The notes under the pieces are model-generated. The model was not told the origin of the DNA. It did no database searches and saw nothing but the letters and a program-made list of their open reading frames with translations. A DNA stretch of 64,000 nt, taken from the NCBI GenBank assembly GCA_026545225.1, contig CM048854.1:31882230-31946229 (forward strand), given 5' to 3'. The translations under genes were made by a program, and so were the position numbers. How positions within the stretch are numbered: position 1 is the stretch's first letter; the number at the start of each line of letters is the position of its first letter. Shown here in pieces: positions 34,601-47,142 of this stretch. The stretch comes from Cornus controversa (lineage: Eukaryota > Streptophyta > Magnoliopsida > Cornales > Cornaceae).

Positions 34601-35796
34601 CCATTGTTCAATGTAATAGATTTCAAATTTCAAAATAACGTGTGATTATGAATGTATAAAAAAACGTTTATAATAATTGCTTTCTTATATATCTAAAGAA
34701 GACCATAAGGCACTTTTGGTCCCGAATAGTCCCCTTTCTATTTTGGAATTCATTCGTTTTAAATGCTAGCCTCTCATTTGTTGTTTGTCTTTGTTTAATT
34801 TATTTTCCTTCCGGATAGGTAGTGATCATGTTTCGTCTCCATGCCCAAAAATAAAAAATAACAATTTATCAGGCAAGATAGAGTATTGCAAAATACCTGA
34901 TACTTTCTCGTCTCTTCATCATTGTCCCTTTTTTTTTTCCTTACTTCTCAACTCTTGCAAAGTTTGAGTATCTGAGTGAAACTACTGGGTTCTAATTTAA
35001 GTATCAATTATTGCAAAAATTAACAGAGAAATAGATCAAACACATAATCAAAAGACACACATTTACAGAGTTCTGAACTTCTACTATATAACAAGTGCAA
35101 AAAATACCAAAATACCTTTCAAAAAATTCAAACAAAAGTGGTATATCATGCTCTATACTTTCCAGACTCCTGATTCTGGCTAGCTAGGGTTTTGCTTACA
35201 GCCCTAGTTTTGGGATTTCTTTGTAAGGATGGGAATAGGATGTGAGAATGGACTTTTTAACAACTTTTGAAGGAGAAGAAAAGTAAGGGAGAGAGAAGAT
35301 GGATTGCCTAACCATGGAGTCATTCAACTACAACGTGAGCGGTTAATTCCTTCATCTAGGGGAGTGATATAGTCCTAATCACACATCAAGGGTTTGATTG
35401 TTTATTATTAGAGTTTTAATTCATGTTTGAAGATCATGTAAGTTAGAGAATTGATTTTCAAAGTTTATAATTCGATTTCAATGGAACTTCATCTTGTCTT
35501 AGAATTGTTTTGTTTTAATTGAAATTCAAATCATTGTTATTTTCTGTAATTATAATGATGATGATTACATGATGGGAAGAATTGCACATGAATTCAATTG
35601 ATTTGATAGGCTATGCCTAGGGAAGTTAAATTATCTACAATTTTAATTACTTAAGTTAGGTGGATGATTTATCTTTATCGAAGATGAGTCATGCTTATTG
35701 ATTGAATCCATGTATCCTCTAAAAGATAATGTATGAACTTGTAACCATGCATATCATTGTTCAAACATGAAGAGAAATTCTAGAAATTGCAATTGA
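31661..35796. other. Gene-poor AT-rich interval
   Basis: No exon, RNA gene or complete element could be supported. A tRNA-like box-B phrase ('aggtcatgtgttcaatttt') near 33983 may be a SINE relic. An (AT)n tract at 34350-34368 passes into alternating CG (34371-34381). The segment 35330-35790 looks like decayed retroelement sequence but has no diagnostic part. Confidence 0.45.
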
Positions 35797-36066
35797 CCCT
35801 GACGTGAGTGGGATGCTATGTTGGGTTGCTCAAGCTAACGTCCATTACTTTGAATTTATGGTAAGAATTAGTTTATTATTAATACCAATTTTTTTTTTTT
35901 GTGTAAATAACACATTCACACAATTTTATTTTGATAAACTTAAACCCTCAATCTTCTACTTTAAAAAGAATATAGATATTAACGGATTACCACCCTTAGT
36001 CTACTACTACTGCTTAATATGTTTCAACTTTTACATTTCATATTGTTTATTAAACTCTCTCAATAT

Positions 36067-37035
36067 CAGGGCCGGTCCTGGGCCTAGGCGGCCCAGGCAA
36101 TCGCCTAGGGCCTCCAAATTTTTTAATTTTTTGAGGGCCCCTAATTTTTACTAAACCCACTAGATGTTATTTAAAATAAAATAGTAAATAATAGTCCAGG
36201 ACGTCTGGGCCAAAATTTAGAAACAAATTGTCAACTGAGCCTCATTTAAAAAATAAGGATAATACTCCAATACACTAGTTTGGGCCTTATTTAAAAAATA
36301 ATGATAATAATCCAATACACTGATTTGAGCCTCTTTTAAAAAATAATGATAATAGTCCAATACACTGGTTTGGGCCTCATTTTAAAAATAATGATAATAG
36401 TCCAATATACTGGTTTGAGCCTCATTTTAAAATAAAAATAAGAATTACTACTAACTATTTGTCCTAGGTAACTAGGTTTAGGCGTTTTCTTCTTTGTTCC
36501 TTCTCAGAACTCCTTTTGTTTTATTCTTCTATCTTTACAACGAGCAGCAGCAACAGGAGGCAAGCTGGCATTGGCAAGGCAATGACTTTCATTTGGAGAT
36601 TGTGATCCAAGATTCCAACCTTCACCAAAGTCTAATTTGTTTAGATAAGTTTCTCTCTCATTTTTAATTTTCTAGTTCTATATTTTAGAGTTTGATCATA
36701 ACTTGATTTGGGATTTAGGGTTTGAAATTATTTTTTTCATAAATTAAGTGTTTGAAGTTTGATTGTTAGTATAAACTGTTAGTTGATTTGTCGCTGTGGT
36801 AGTAGTTAGACTAACAACATGATATAAACTTTAGTATATTTTTTAAATTTTGGTCTCTTTCAAAAGTTTTCCTCTATGTTATATATATATCAAAAGCTTC
36901 AAGCCCAAATCTAAACCAGCAGCACCAGCCTTATATATATATATATATATTAAGAGATGCATATTGATTGGAATCTTGGATTGGAATCTGTTATAGTTAG
37001 GTAGTGCATCCAAGATTCCAATCAATATGCATCTC

Positions 37036-37071
<36 letters not shown>

Positions 37072-37312
37072 CTCATGTAGCCTGTGTTGTTTTAATTTTT
37101 TTTATGTGAACTGGATCGTGCTATTTATAAAGCACCAAAACCAGGATTTTTTTTCAACATTAATATATTTTATTTGCTTATCGTCTTATTTTAATAAAAA
37201 ATTTGCACTTCTATATAATTTATTCACTCTTAAAACTTTAGGTTAAAAGGGCTCCCATTTGAAAGTCCGCCTAGAATCTCTCAATATTTTTGGAATATCA
37301 AGGTCAGCCCTG
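36067..37312. mobile_element. Non-autonomous hAT element in pseudogene intron 1
   Basis: Ends CAGGGCCGGTCCTG and ...CAAGGTCAGCCCTG are inverted, with a perfect 8-bp target repeat CTCAATAT (36059-36066 and 37313-37320). Inside are about five tandem units of roughly 58 bp containing 'aaaaaataatgataatagtc' (36237-36440) and a perfect hairpin (36951-37038). No transposase was recognised in 1.25 kb. Confidence 0.85.
36951..37038. repeat. Perfect 30-bp inverted repeat (hairpin) inside the hAT element
   Basis: The 30 bases at 36951-36980 are the exact reverse complement of 37009-37038, with a 28-base loop. (AT)n tracts on both sides can extend the stem further. The arms contain no mismatch, unlike everything around them, so the structure is recent or maintained. 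Confidence 0.85.
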
Positions 37313-37320
37313 CTCAATAT

Positions 37321-38526
37321 GTATGTAAATTTTTATATATGTATGTATATATGTGCATTACCATTCTCCCAATACACATTTGGAGAATTAATTTCGAAAA
37401 TATGTATATAGAAGACTTGATTCTCTGCAATGATGTCAAACTTAAGAACCAACTAAAGAAAGAAAGAAAAATGGAAAAAACAGAATTAGGACAATTCTGG
37501 TACCAGAGAACTACTTAGTATGTTTCAACTTTTACATTTCAAATTGTTTCTTAAACACTCTCTCTCTCTGTATGTATATATCTATATATGTGTGTAATAC
37601 TAGCACACATATGTATAGTATGCACTTGTGAAACGGACAGAAGATTATGTTATGATATTCACGAACTAATGCTTGTTTTATTATTTGAATTGCTTGCAAA
37701 AGATGGATGTTAACAAATTATTTATTTATTTTTTTATAATTAAAGTCAACATAAAACATTACAATTCTTTACAGCTTCTAAAGCTAACAGAAGAAAGAAT
37801 GCCCTCAACAGATCAACCAACAGAGGCCAAGAGGCCCAAGACTAGAATAGAAAATTCGGTGAAAAAGGTTTGACCTGTTTGTTAGTTTGACTTTTAGTGT
37901 TTAGGGTAAACAATTAAGAATGTCAGCTGGACAATTTCAGAATCCATTTGAAATTTAAAAATTGTGAAATTGAAATTCAGTGAAATACAATTCCATATAA
38001 CTAGAGTTTTGCTATCTCATCAGGTTTGGGTTCATTTAAAATTGAATTCAAAACTTCTTTATTTATTTGGGTGAACTGTTCATTTAGATACAACTTCACA
38101 AATAGTGCTATGCCCCAACTAGTTCTATACTTAGTTTCTAACTAAGACTTGCAGTCCTTATTAAATTTTATTCCATATTTATATCATTATATAATTAGGA
38201 GATAAAAGGCTCATAATTGCAAATATGTACACTAATAGAATTACAAAGAACAGTATATTTACAAGTGAGTCTTTTTCTAGCATTTCTTTGCTAATAAGAC
38301 CTTCCACTTTTCTTTATTCCAATATAAGGCGCATGGATAGTAAATCTATTTTATTATCACCTTAATTTATAGACTTATATTTAATTCTAAATGGTTATTG
38401 GACTCGTATACGTATCTACCATTTAGATTCATATATGTATCATCGGTTGGCATCGTCAAAGTTAAACAAGTATCATGAAGGTTATACAATCTTCTCAAGT
38501 CTAGCTAAGGACCAATTTACAAATAT
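37321..38526. other. Remains of laccase pseudogene intron; no gene
   Basis: A phrase of intron 1 ('tgtttcaacttttacatttc') occurs on both sides of the hAT (36020 and 37520). No exon 2 similarity was found between here and 39000. Confidence 0.5.
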
Positions 38527-39000
38527 CTTTTTTTTTTTTTTTTTGGGTAAATCAAAATTTTATTAAAAACACCGACAAAACAACGCCTAACCTAAACACG
38601 GCAAATGCCCAAATTAGCCGAAAGGCAAGAAAGCAAAATACAAAAGGCCCAAGATGCCCTAAAGACCGTTGAACCAATAACCTTTAAACAAGTTGATGGG
38701 AGCAAAACTCTACAGGACATCAAGGAGATACAAAGTAGGAAAAAATAGAGCTTGGGAGATTGAAAGCTGCAACAATTGATCTTGCGCTCCTACAATCACG
38801 AAGCTTGCACGACAGGAGCCGATTACGCATACTTGTGAAAACCTTCCTCTGCACAACTAAATGTGAAGAAGATTTATCCGAGCATGTGCGTCTGTTACTT
38901 TCTCTTCACAAAAAATAGATACAAAGAACCCAGAATCCACAGCTACAACTCAATCCCAATCGGAGCAACCACCACCAAAGTTGTTTGATCATATCTGTTT
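38527..39000 (-). mobile_element. LINE 3' fragment ending in poly(A), antisense
   Basis: Read on the minus strand this gives a gene-free, moderately GC-rich tail ending 'aataaaattttgatttaccc' followed by a run of about 18 A. That is the usual 3' end of plant L1-type LINEs. It is 5'-truncated to about 470 bp. 'caattta' at 38513 and 39001 may be the target repeat. The insertion stands exactly where the laccase exon 3 remnant begins. Confidence 0.6.
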
Positions 39001-39419
39001 CAATTTATGAGGTTATATTTTCTTCGGAAGAAGGAACGATATGGTGGCACGCCCATAGTGAATGGACCCGGGCCACGGTTCATGGTGCCATCATTGTATA
39101 CCCCGCTATCCGAACCATTTATACATTTCCAGAGCCTGATGAAGAACAAGTTATCGTATTTGGTATGCAAACGTTACCATCACATATTGAATGGTAGCTT
39201 AGTCATTGCCTAACAATATATATATGATTATTGATTTTTGACCATCAATTTTAGTCGATGAGAAAAAGTTTAGCAAACCTTTCAAAATTAAAATGTTGGC
39301 AATAGATGATTTAAACTCTTGAATTTATATTGATTAAACATTCAGTCTACCTGTTAGCATTAGTGACCTACAAGGCTACAAGTCTACAACTTTTTAAAAA
39401 TGAATCTAGTTCCAATGCT

Positions 39420-40323
39420 TGATAGTTTGTTTGGTATGAGGGAAGAAAAATTGGATGGAATGGATGGGAGGGCTAAAGTGGGTTGAAAGAGTCATCCATA
39501 TTGAAGTGAAAGTGTCATTTCCTCCCGTTGTAGTGAAAGGGAAGAAAAAGGGTGATGCCATCCATTGTTTGATGTGAGGGAAGGAAAGAGGATGTTTTGA
39601 ATATTATTTTGCATGTGTACCCTTCATTGTTTAAAATGGTGTTAATAAATAATGTCAATAACAAGTGCTACTTCCTCACTCTTTCAAGTAAAAGGTCGAG
39701 GGTTCAAGTTCCTGTAGGGACAAGTGAATGTGTGAGTTTCAACTAGAAAAATAATTAAATAAAATAAAGTTAGTAACATTCTTTCAATTTTATCCATAGA
39801 TATCCACCCCTTCCTCTTTCTCCTTAATGTGTTCTGTTTGGTAGGAGGAATGAAAAATTGGATGGAAGAGAGAGGGGGAGGGATGGTGTTCATCTCTCCT
39901 TTTGTTTGGTTGGATGGAAGGAAATTAATAGATGCTATTATTATTTTACTAATATACCCATAAATATATAATTATATACTTCAAAACATTAAAATGAGTA
40001 TAAGGGCATCCTCTTAAATTTATATAACTTTTTATTTCTCTCTCTCCTCTTTCTCTCACTTTTGGATGAAAGCAAAATAGTAAGTCAGGAGAGATGGCTC
40101 TCCCTCTTAACAAATGATAATGCTCCTCTCATCCTTCCCTCTTACCAAATGAAACATAAAATTTGGATGAAAGCAAATTGGTGGAATCAAAGTGATACTT
40201 CATCCATCCTCCCAAATCTACTCCATCTCCCACTCCCTTCTACCAAACATTAGTAATATATTCTATCCTTTCTCGTTTCCCACATCCTCCCTTCCCGCTG
40301 GCCTACCAAATATAGCATAAATT
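39420..40323. mobile_element. Cluster of nested Tourist-like MITEs
   Basis: Two pairs of complementary ends built on 'gtttggta-gagg' and 'cctaccaaa' can be seen: an outer pair near 39425 and 40320, and an inner pair near 39830 and 40250. Arms of gga/atgg on one side pair with tcc/ccat on the other. The boundaries are uncertain. A SINE-like sequence at 39660-39775 lies between the left ends. Confidence 0.45.
39660..39775 (+). mobile_element. tRNA-derived SINE-like sequence
   Basis: Contains a box-B-like GGTCGAGGGTTCAAGTTCC at 39693-39711 and ends in an A-rich tail near 39775. It is related to the SINEs at 40614-40725 (antisense) and 47565-47690. It has no cloverleaf with an anticodon arm, so it is not a tRNA gene. 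Confidence 0.5.
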
Positions 40324-40613
40324 ATGATGGTTCATACCTTTTACATTGCACCTATAATTTACTCGTGTATATGAGTTGCCTTACAATTCATTTTCATTTT
40401 CCTCTCCATGTTGACATCGCACTAGACCCAAGTGGGGTGTTATAGCTTGCATTGTACAATGCACGTTATTCTCTTTAGCATTTACATTTTCCTGAAGTTT
40501 CCTCTTAATAGTTATTTATCAAGCATTGACAATTAAAAAGTTAAAAACTAATTCTATATGATACGATGAATTACACCTAGATTTATCAAAACAACACATG
40601 GTAATTTTTTTTT

Positions 40614-40725
40614 TTTGGGTAGCTGAGTTAAGCATACATCCATTACTGTCTCCAAGATCGACTTAACCCTCGACCTTTCATTTGGACACGAGTGATATCG
40701 CTTGAGCAAAAGGCTTAGTAAAACT
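40614..40725 (-). mobile_element. SINE, antisense, with target duplication
   Basis: A T-run at 40614-40626 is the poly(A) tail on the minus strand. The body has box-A-like 'gctcaagcgatatcact' and box-B-like 'ggtcgagggttaagtcg'. ACACATG occurs on both sides (40604-40610 and 40726-40732). It is about 112 bp long and non-coding. Confidence 0.65.
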
Positions 40726-40744
40726 ACACATGATTAGCAACTAT

Positions 40745-40943
40745 GAGCCTGCTTGGTTCAGTTCTTAAAAAGTAAAAATAGTACTCAAGAACTCAAAAAG
40801 AAGAAACTATTTTTAAAGAACTATAAAAGTCAATTTTCTAAAAACAGGTATTTTTTTAGCTGAGTTTTCAGAAACTCTCAACAAAATAGATTCTTCTATA
40901 GTTTTTGATTTCTAGTTCTCAAAAAACTGAACCAAGCAAACCC
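40745..40943. mobile_element. Tourist-like MITE, 199 bp
   Basis: Ends GAGCCTGCTTGGTTCAG and ...CTGAACCAAGCAAACCC are inverted. The flanking triplet TAT is present on both sides (40742-40744 and 40944-40946), matching the TWA duplication of PIF/Harbinger MITEs. Confidence 0.75.
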
Positions 40944-41398
40944 TATATTACCTGGACTTTCTTGTTCCCCTCAGCATACCCGTGTTGATATGACATGACA
41001 TGTACATGGGTGAGGAATATGGTTTGACACATGTACCTAAGTCGAACACCTACATCATTTAATTATAATGGCGGAAGAAGAAGATCTAGCCAAATTTGAT
41101 AGCCAAGAAGGGTTACCTACTCTTAGGTGGAATCTCTTTTATTAATCATATGCCATTTAGTTTCAGTTGATTTAAATTATTATTGAGTAATTCAAAAAAC
41201 AATGGTATAATAATTTACATTTTTATACAGCGCATTGTGTTTTTAAGTATGCAAAACGTGTCAATGTACCCGTATCCAAGATTTGAACACATTTCAAGCC
41301 GACTTTCCACATTCTAAAATTCGCGATTAGGGATGTTTGACACTTAAAACACATATCCACACCTGATACAAGTACCCGAGTCCAGATATCATTAGCAA

Positions 41399-41530
41399 TT
41401 TTGTGTTATATTATACTGACTTCCTTATTAGAGTTTGTCTAAAATGGTTGGCGATGTGTGAGCAGTTTTGTGTTATATTATACTGACTTCCTCTATTAGA
41501 GTTTGTCTAAAATGATTGGCGATGTGTGAT
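41399..41530. repeat. Tandem duplication of about 65 bp
   Basis: 'ttttgtgttatattatactg' through 'attggcgatgtgtga' occurs twice in a row with few changes. A related 'gatgtgg-attaagcactct' phrase recurs near 41820. Confidence 0.7.
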
Positions 41531-41664
41531 TGAGCACTCTGTAGTCTGCCAATGTGGTAACTCGCCCAATGTTCTCGCACTTGCCCACATCACACCCACC
41601 CATAAGGGTCACCACAATCCACCCCCCTAGGAGGCGGTACACTTTTGGCCGAGTCTGGCTTTAT

Positions 41665-41900
41665 TACCATTTGTAACAACCCACTCCACCACATGTATGA
41701 TATTGTCCGCTTTGGGCTAAGCCCGCACGATTTTATTTTTAGGTTTTATCCCAAAAGGTCTCATACTATTTGGAGAGAACAAACTATATATAAACACATC
41801 TCCTTCTCCACATCCAGGCGATGTGGAATTAAGCACTCTATAACCTACCAATGTGGTAGCTCGCCAAATGTCTCTTGCACCCGCTCACATTCTTCGCCAC
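41665..41900 (+). mobile_element. TRIM or solo-LTR-like repeat
   Basis: 'ttgtaacaacccactccacc' followed by 'atattgtccgctttgggct', 'ggttttatcccaaaaggtct' and 'gatgtgg' closely resembles a widespread plant short-LTR sequence type that starts TGTAACA and ends in a gatgtggga motif. Only one copy and no target duplication were seen, so the class is a best guess. Confidence 0.4.
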
Positions 41901-41949
41901 TTTCTCCTTTATTCAATCCGTCTCTTATGTATCCCCCACCACCACCACT

Positions 41950-42925
41950 TTTTTTATTCTCTCTCTCCTCTCCATCCCTCTAACACCACCATTTTGTCTA
42001 TCGCGTCTCCATGCCTTCACCATCGCCCATATATATATACATTTACACAAAGTATGGATGTATACCATATATATTAATACTTGTTAGTCCATATAATACA
42101 TACATACCATATTAATACTTGTTAGTCCATATCATGGATGCTTTTTTTTTGTACTATCCCATCTCCACTTACAAAAAATGGGTTATATACATGATGTTTA
42201 TATCATGTTTAATACTGAGCTCCATTATTGTACTAAGGAACACACATTATTTATATACATACATACATATATATATTGTAATGAGATTATATATACATGC
42301 TTTAATACATCTCCACAAATCTCATCTTAAAACCATCCCCAACTTAACTACGAGATCCTTGAGATCAGAGGAATTTGTGACCAGTGTCACAATCAGTCCA
42401 ACTGCTTATCCAGCTCTAACCAATTGGCTATTTAGATTGACGTTGACAAATGATTATGATGGTTGGAGCTTCAGTGATATTGCTCTATAGTGGTCCAGTG
42501 ATGGCTGTTGAGATAGTCTCAAATTTGATTGTAGTGGACAGCTTGGGAGCTTAAGGTGATGGGTTTTGGTTGATGGTGATTCAGTAGGGTTCAGTTGGTG
42601 TATAAATGGTGCCTAGGTAGTGGGTACTGGTTTGGCGATGAGCTAGGATAGTGAAGTGCAAATAACATTATGTGTCTTCCTTTTGTGTCTTTAAAAAAAC
42701 CTGATTTTAGACAAAGATGTCGTATCCATGTTGCAATTAGACACTTTTGCGAAAATGTTGTGTCCCCGTCGGAAACGACATTTCACGGACACTCCTAAAT
42801 AGGTGTTTGACACTTCACAATTTAAAAATAAATTTCATTATTTTGAATACTTGGCTAACACATCTCTAACGCTTGGCTATATATACCGAACACTTGGCAA
42901 ACATATTCTTAGACACTTTTCAACA
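41950..42925. other. No recognisable gene
   Basis: Pyrimidine-rich near 41940-42030, then AT-rich. Overlapping open frames reflect composition and no motif was seen. Confidence 0.45.
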
Positions 42926-42934
42926 TAAGTCTTA

Positions 42935-44227
42935 GGGTAAATATCACTGGCACCCCCTAAGGTTTAATGTATTGTCACGTGACTACCACTTTATGAAATT
43001 TCATCACAAACACCCCTTGTCAGCTTTTCCATTAAAAAAGGTGTGAAATGTCTAGATTGCCCCACATTATTTAATTAATTAATTTTTAATATGAAAATAT
43101 AAGAATTGCAAAAAGACTAAAACTATAATTATTACCCAACCCATTTTAACCCATATATGATTGACCTCCATGTGTGTGTGTGTATATATCTGTGATATTG
43201 TGTGTATGTAACTATATATATATGTATTGTACAATCAACACCACCACCACAATCCCAACCCACATTAGCGGTGCCACCATAGCCACAGTCGAGACCACCA
43301 CCACAATCAACACCACGACCACAATCTCAACCCACACCGGCGGCACCACAATCCCCAGCCCCAAACTAGCAGTGCCACCACAACCACAATTAACACTCCC
43401 ACCACCATCCCAACCAACACCGGTGGCACCACAATCCCCAATTACCACCATCCCAACCCAGCTATTAACAAAGCAATACACCACTGTCGGCCACCAACTA
43501 CAACCACTCACCATCTATCATAAACCCAAATCCTCATTGTCACAACCTACAATTATCAACAATCAATCCACAAAACCCTAAACCCTAATCAGGAAAGTTT
43601 CGTTAGTATAAACAAACTAAGCACACAACTCCAAAAAAATCACCCAAAACCCTCTATGAAGCACCGAAATTGAAAAATCAAAAATCAAATCAAATTATTC
43701 TCCGGCAAGACTCCGTCGTGGATTGGTGGGATTTGCGATGGAGATCCAAACGATGAATGAAGATACTAGAATGGAGCTTTGGCAGTAATGTCGTGATGGG
43801 TCTAAATGGTAGAGTTTCATTAATGTTCACCAATGGGAACAGATGACCATGGGGCTTGGCAGTGGTGCTCAATGATGGGTCTTGACAGTGGTGGTTGCCC
43901 CCTTCTCTCTTTCTCTATGTGTGTGTGTGTGTGTATGTAATAACAGTGAAGTGGTATATAATAATAGGGCATAGTTAGGGACATTTTGGTCCATTAGGCA
44001 AGGTTAAATGGATAATTTTAGTATTCAAAAATGTTAGGTCAGAAGTTAAAAGGCATTAACGTCATTTCACCATGAAAAAGTGCTCTGACACAGTGTACTC
44101 TTGGCAGGAAGAGGTGTATGTGATATACGGCAAAAATCACAAGCATGTTGTTGACAAAATTTCACAAAATTATAACCGCGTGACAATTAATACATCAAAC
44201 CTCAGGGGATGTCAGTGATATTTACCC
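42935..44227. mobile_element. Mutator-like non-autonomous element, 1.29 kb, with 9-bp duplication
   Basis: Ends GGGTAAATATCACTGGCA and ...GTGATATTTACCC are inverted. The arms share 'cccctaaggttt-atgta', 'gtcacgtg' and 'gaaattt'. The flanks TAAGTCTTA (42926-42934) and TAAGTCATA (44228-44236) agree at 8 of 9, as expected for Mutator-type insertion. The core holds a CACC/AACCC-rich block (43231-43470) and a GTGG/TTGG-rich block (43720-43900). The plus-strand open frame at 43174-43581 encodes only Thr/Pro-rich repeats. No transposase was seen. The layout parallels 26094-27102. Confidence 0.75.
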
Positions 44228-44240
44228 TAAGTCATATATT

Positions 44241-45488
44241 TGATAAGTGCACAAAACTTGCTATTTTATATCCTAAAATAAGTTTTTAATTCATCTTTTA
44301 TTTTATTTAAAGGTTTTTATCTTTGCATTTTATGTTTTATAGGGGTTGATTTTCAAAGAAGAAGAAAAGCAGCAAAAGAGGGCTAAAAAGGATATATATA
44401 GCCAAAGATGAACATAAGAAGAATTGTAGGAGAGATGGTATTCTGTGCAATCTACTTCACAAGAGGTCTCAAGTTCAAAACTTTGCCAAATATTTTGTAC
44501 ACGGCCACGTCTGCAGTCCAGAATTGAAATTAAAGATATGGAAATCAAATTTTAGATATTCAAATTCAAAATTTTGTATTTTGAATTTTTGTTTTTGAAT
44601 TTTGAATTTGGTATTTCAAATTTGTATTTTGAATTTTGTATTTAAAATTTTTCCCACCTAAACCATTCCCCTCTAACTCTATAAATAGGGGGTCTTACGG
44701 GATGGTGAAGGGGGTTAGAAATTGTAGAAAAATTATAGAAAAAAATAGTGTAATTGTTTTATTGATTCAATGATGAGTAGTAGTTTCATTTCTATTTGTT
44801 TGTTTTCTTTTAATATGCAAGCGTAAACATCCTTCTCAAGGGAGTGATGAAGCCAGCATGGCTGAAGTATAGGTAAGTTGTTTTATTTTCTTGTCTACTT
44901 TTTCCTCCCAAGAGCATTCTTCTACTCTTCTATTCTGGATTTTATTTTATAAAATTAGAGGAAGGATTTTTCGTGTTTGCCAAATAATGGTAATTCGAAG
45001 AATGTCTACCTCTGTTTACCTAGCCAATGTGCATCAGATTAAGTAAAGAATGTCTCTCTCATATATAATCAAGTCATTTTTTTTATTCCATAATTTCCTT
45101 CATCTTTCCAAGTTCTAATTGGATTGGTGAAGTGTATTGGTTATTGGAGGAAAAACTAGATAAGAATATAAAAAAAAAAAACTTTATTTATATGGATCCA
45201 TGGTGGTGAATTCTCTTTCCTTGAGATTTGTCCTATCATTTGATCTAAGACATTTAATATTAGTTTTTATTATTAAATAAAAAATCAGAATTTTATTTTT
45301 TTAAATATTCATTTTTCATCTCAAGAGATTTAGGTTTTGAAGTTTAGACTTGTTACTGATTCTCACTTGAGAGTGGTTCGACCCTGCTTACTACTATACA
45401 ATTTTTAGTAAAGTTTTTGCAAGTTTTATTATTTTTTGTACGAAGTGTAGAAAAGTAACGACAAACACCCACTATTCTACACTCGTCA
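44241..45488 (+). mobile_element. Solo LTR, probably Ty3/gypsy
   Basis: Starts TGATAAGTGCACAAAACTTG and ends ...CACTCGTCA. The flanking 5-mers are ATATT and ATATA (4 of 5 match). It contains a 'ctataaataggggg' promoter-like box at about 44678 and a phrase near 45375 ('ggttcgaccctgcttactac') that I associate with plant gypsy LTR 3' regions. No internal region follows, so it is a solo LTR of about 1.25 kb. It lies just beyond the target repeat of the Mutator-like element. Confidence 0.55.
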
Positions 45489-45639
45489 ATATAACACAAA
45501 TATAAAAGTAAATAGTACTGGTGTCCGACAACTTTGAAAACAATATGAACATACCTCAAAGTGTAATTATTTCTTCTTAAGAAAAAAAGAAAAATTGACA
45601 TATACGTATCGTTACAAGAACAAGCAATGTCAGTTTTAC

Positions 45640-45686
<47 letters not shown>

Positions 45687-46735
45687 ACAATAATATGATT
45701 GGAATTACAAAATAATAAATTAGTAACATGTATAATATAATAATATTTACAATATTCAAAAAGTATCATCTTCTAAATGTAAATCTTATTATAAAAATTA
45801 AACATAAATTAAAATTTTATAAATGTCTTCTTTAATATAGTGAAAAAATCAACTGAGCATGAACTACAATCAGTCAATCAGTATGACTTAATGAAAAGAG
45901 ACAAAGCGCCGATTGACAATCTTTTTTAAATTATTTATTTTTCCTCTAGGTTGAAGAAGATGGACAGTTTTTTTGGGAAGTTCGCGCAATGAAGATGGAC
46001 AAAATTTAGAATGAGGTTTCTTTACTTTCTTTTGTAATATATAAAAATATTATATTTAATGAAGAATGTAATACTACAGTATCTGATATTGCGCTCTTCC
46101 AAAGTACAGAGTTCAAAAGTACTTTTTGGTTGAATTGTAGAGTACTTTTTAAGGACAATTATCTTTTTCCTAATTCCATTTATCTGGCTCTGACTCATCC
46201 TCATTCCATTTTTTGGCTGTTTCCTCCACCAATTTAATTCTGGACTCTGGTAGTAATAAATAGCCAATACATTCTTTTCAGTGAAATGATAGAGGTCACC
46301 TTGTGAACTCAAAAACTTTTATTAACTAAGCCTTATTTTTTTGAAAAACCACCAACAAATTAGAAACGATTATTCATCATTTAATTTCTTTTCTTTTCGG
46401 CTCCTCTAGTAGCCAAAACTAATCAATAGTATGGTTTCACTACAATCGAACCCAAAAATGACAAAGAAAATATTATTTATTTATTGTATATTATACTTAA
46501 AATAAAATAGAATAGATGGGATAAGGAAGGAATTGGGTGAACTTGGTAAAGTCTGGAGCTTAGATGGGGACTAAAATAAAATAGAATAGATGGAATATTC
46601 CACTAAAGCACCAAGGTTCTTTTTCTTTTCTAGGCAAGTTTAAAGTTTTATTATAGACCGTAATATATAAAGGCTCATTATACATACATATATGTCAATA
46701 TGACTATATATATTCCTGTTGAGCTAACAACTCTT
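45489..46735. other. No recognisable gene
   Basis: Contains an (AT)n tract at 45650-45684. A 96-codon minus-strand frame (46022-46312) has no motif, no splice context and AT-driven composition. Confidence 0.5.
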
Positions 46736-46929
46736 TTAACTGTTTCTGCAGCATCATGGTATAAGGATATGATGTAATGACACTGATGAATTATGCCCTC
46801 GAATATGGTGGACCGATCCAGTCATTAGACTCCTATGTCATTAACGGTCAACCAGGAGATTTTTAGATGTAGAAAATTATTTTAAGGCCATATTATGGTT
46901 GACTGAAAATAATATGTTATTTCGCAATA

Positions 46930-47142
46930 GAGCAATGTTACACGTCATGAAAATATTTCATGAATTTTTATCATGAATGATGTGGTAGGTAACGTGGAGA
47001 GTTAGTATTGGTGGGATTCCCCCCATACACATAGTCTCATGATATTATCACTAATTTTCACCAATACTAATCCTCCACGTTACCTGCCACATCATTCATG
47101 ATACAAATTCATGAAATAATTTCATGACGTTTAGCATTTCTC
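46930..47142. mobile_element. Mutator-type MITE family 2, copy 1 (213 bp)
   Basis: Terminal inverted repeats of about 88 bp begin GAGCAATGTTACACGTCATG and end ...ATGACGTTTAGCATTTCTC. A perfect 9-bp target repeat, TTCGCAATA, lies at 46921-46929 and 47143-47151. It inserted in the shortened intron just before the exon 6 remnant of the laccase pseudogene. A second copy lies at 52953-53133. Confidence 0.88.

Noticed and set aside
39001-39197. Separate functional laccase-like gene
   Set aside because: Only part of exon 3 is present, with an intron boundary inside; it belongs to the scattered pseudogene.
39693-39711. Possible tRNA gene from the GGTTCAAGTTCC box
   Set aside because: Only a box-B-like element is present with no acceptor stem or anticodon arm; the same phrase recurs in SINEs at 40.6 and 47.6 kb.
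43174-43581. 135-codon Thr/Pro-rich open frame that looks like a cell-wall glycoprotein
   Set aside because: It is a translation of CACC/AACCC-type repeats inside a Mutator-like element, overlapped by an equally long antisense frame, with no signal peptide context or splice evidence.
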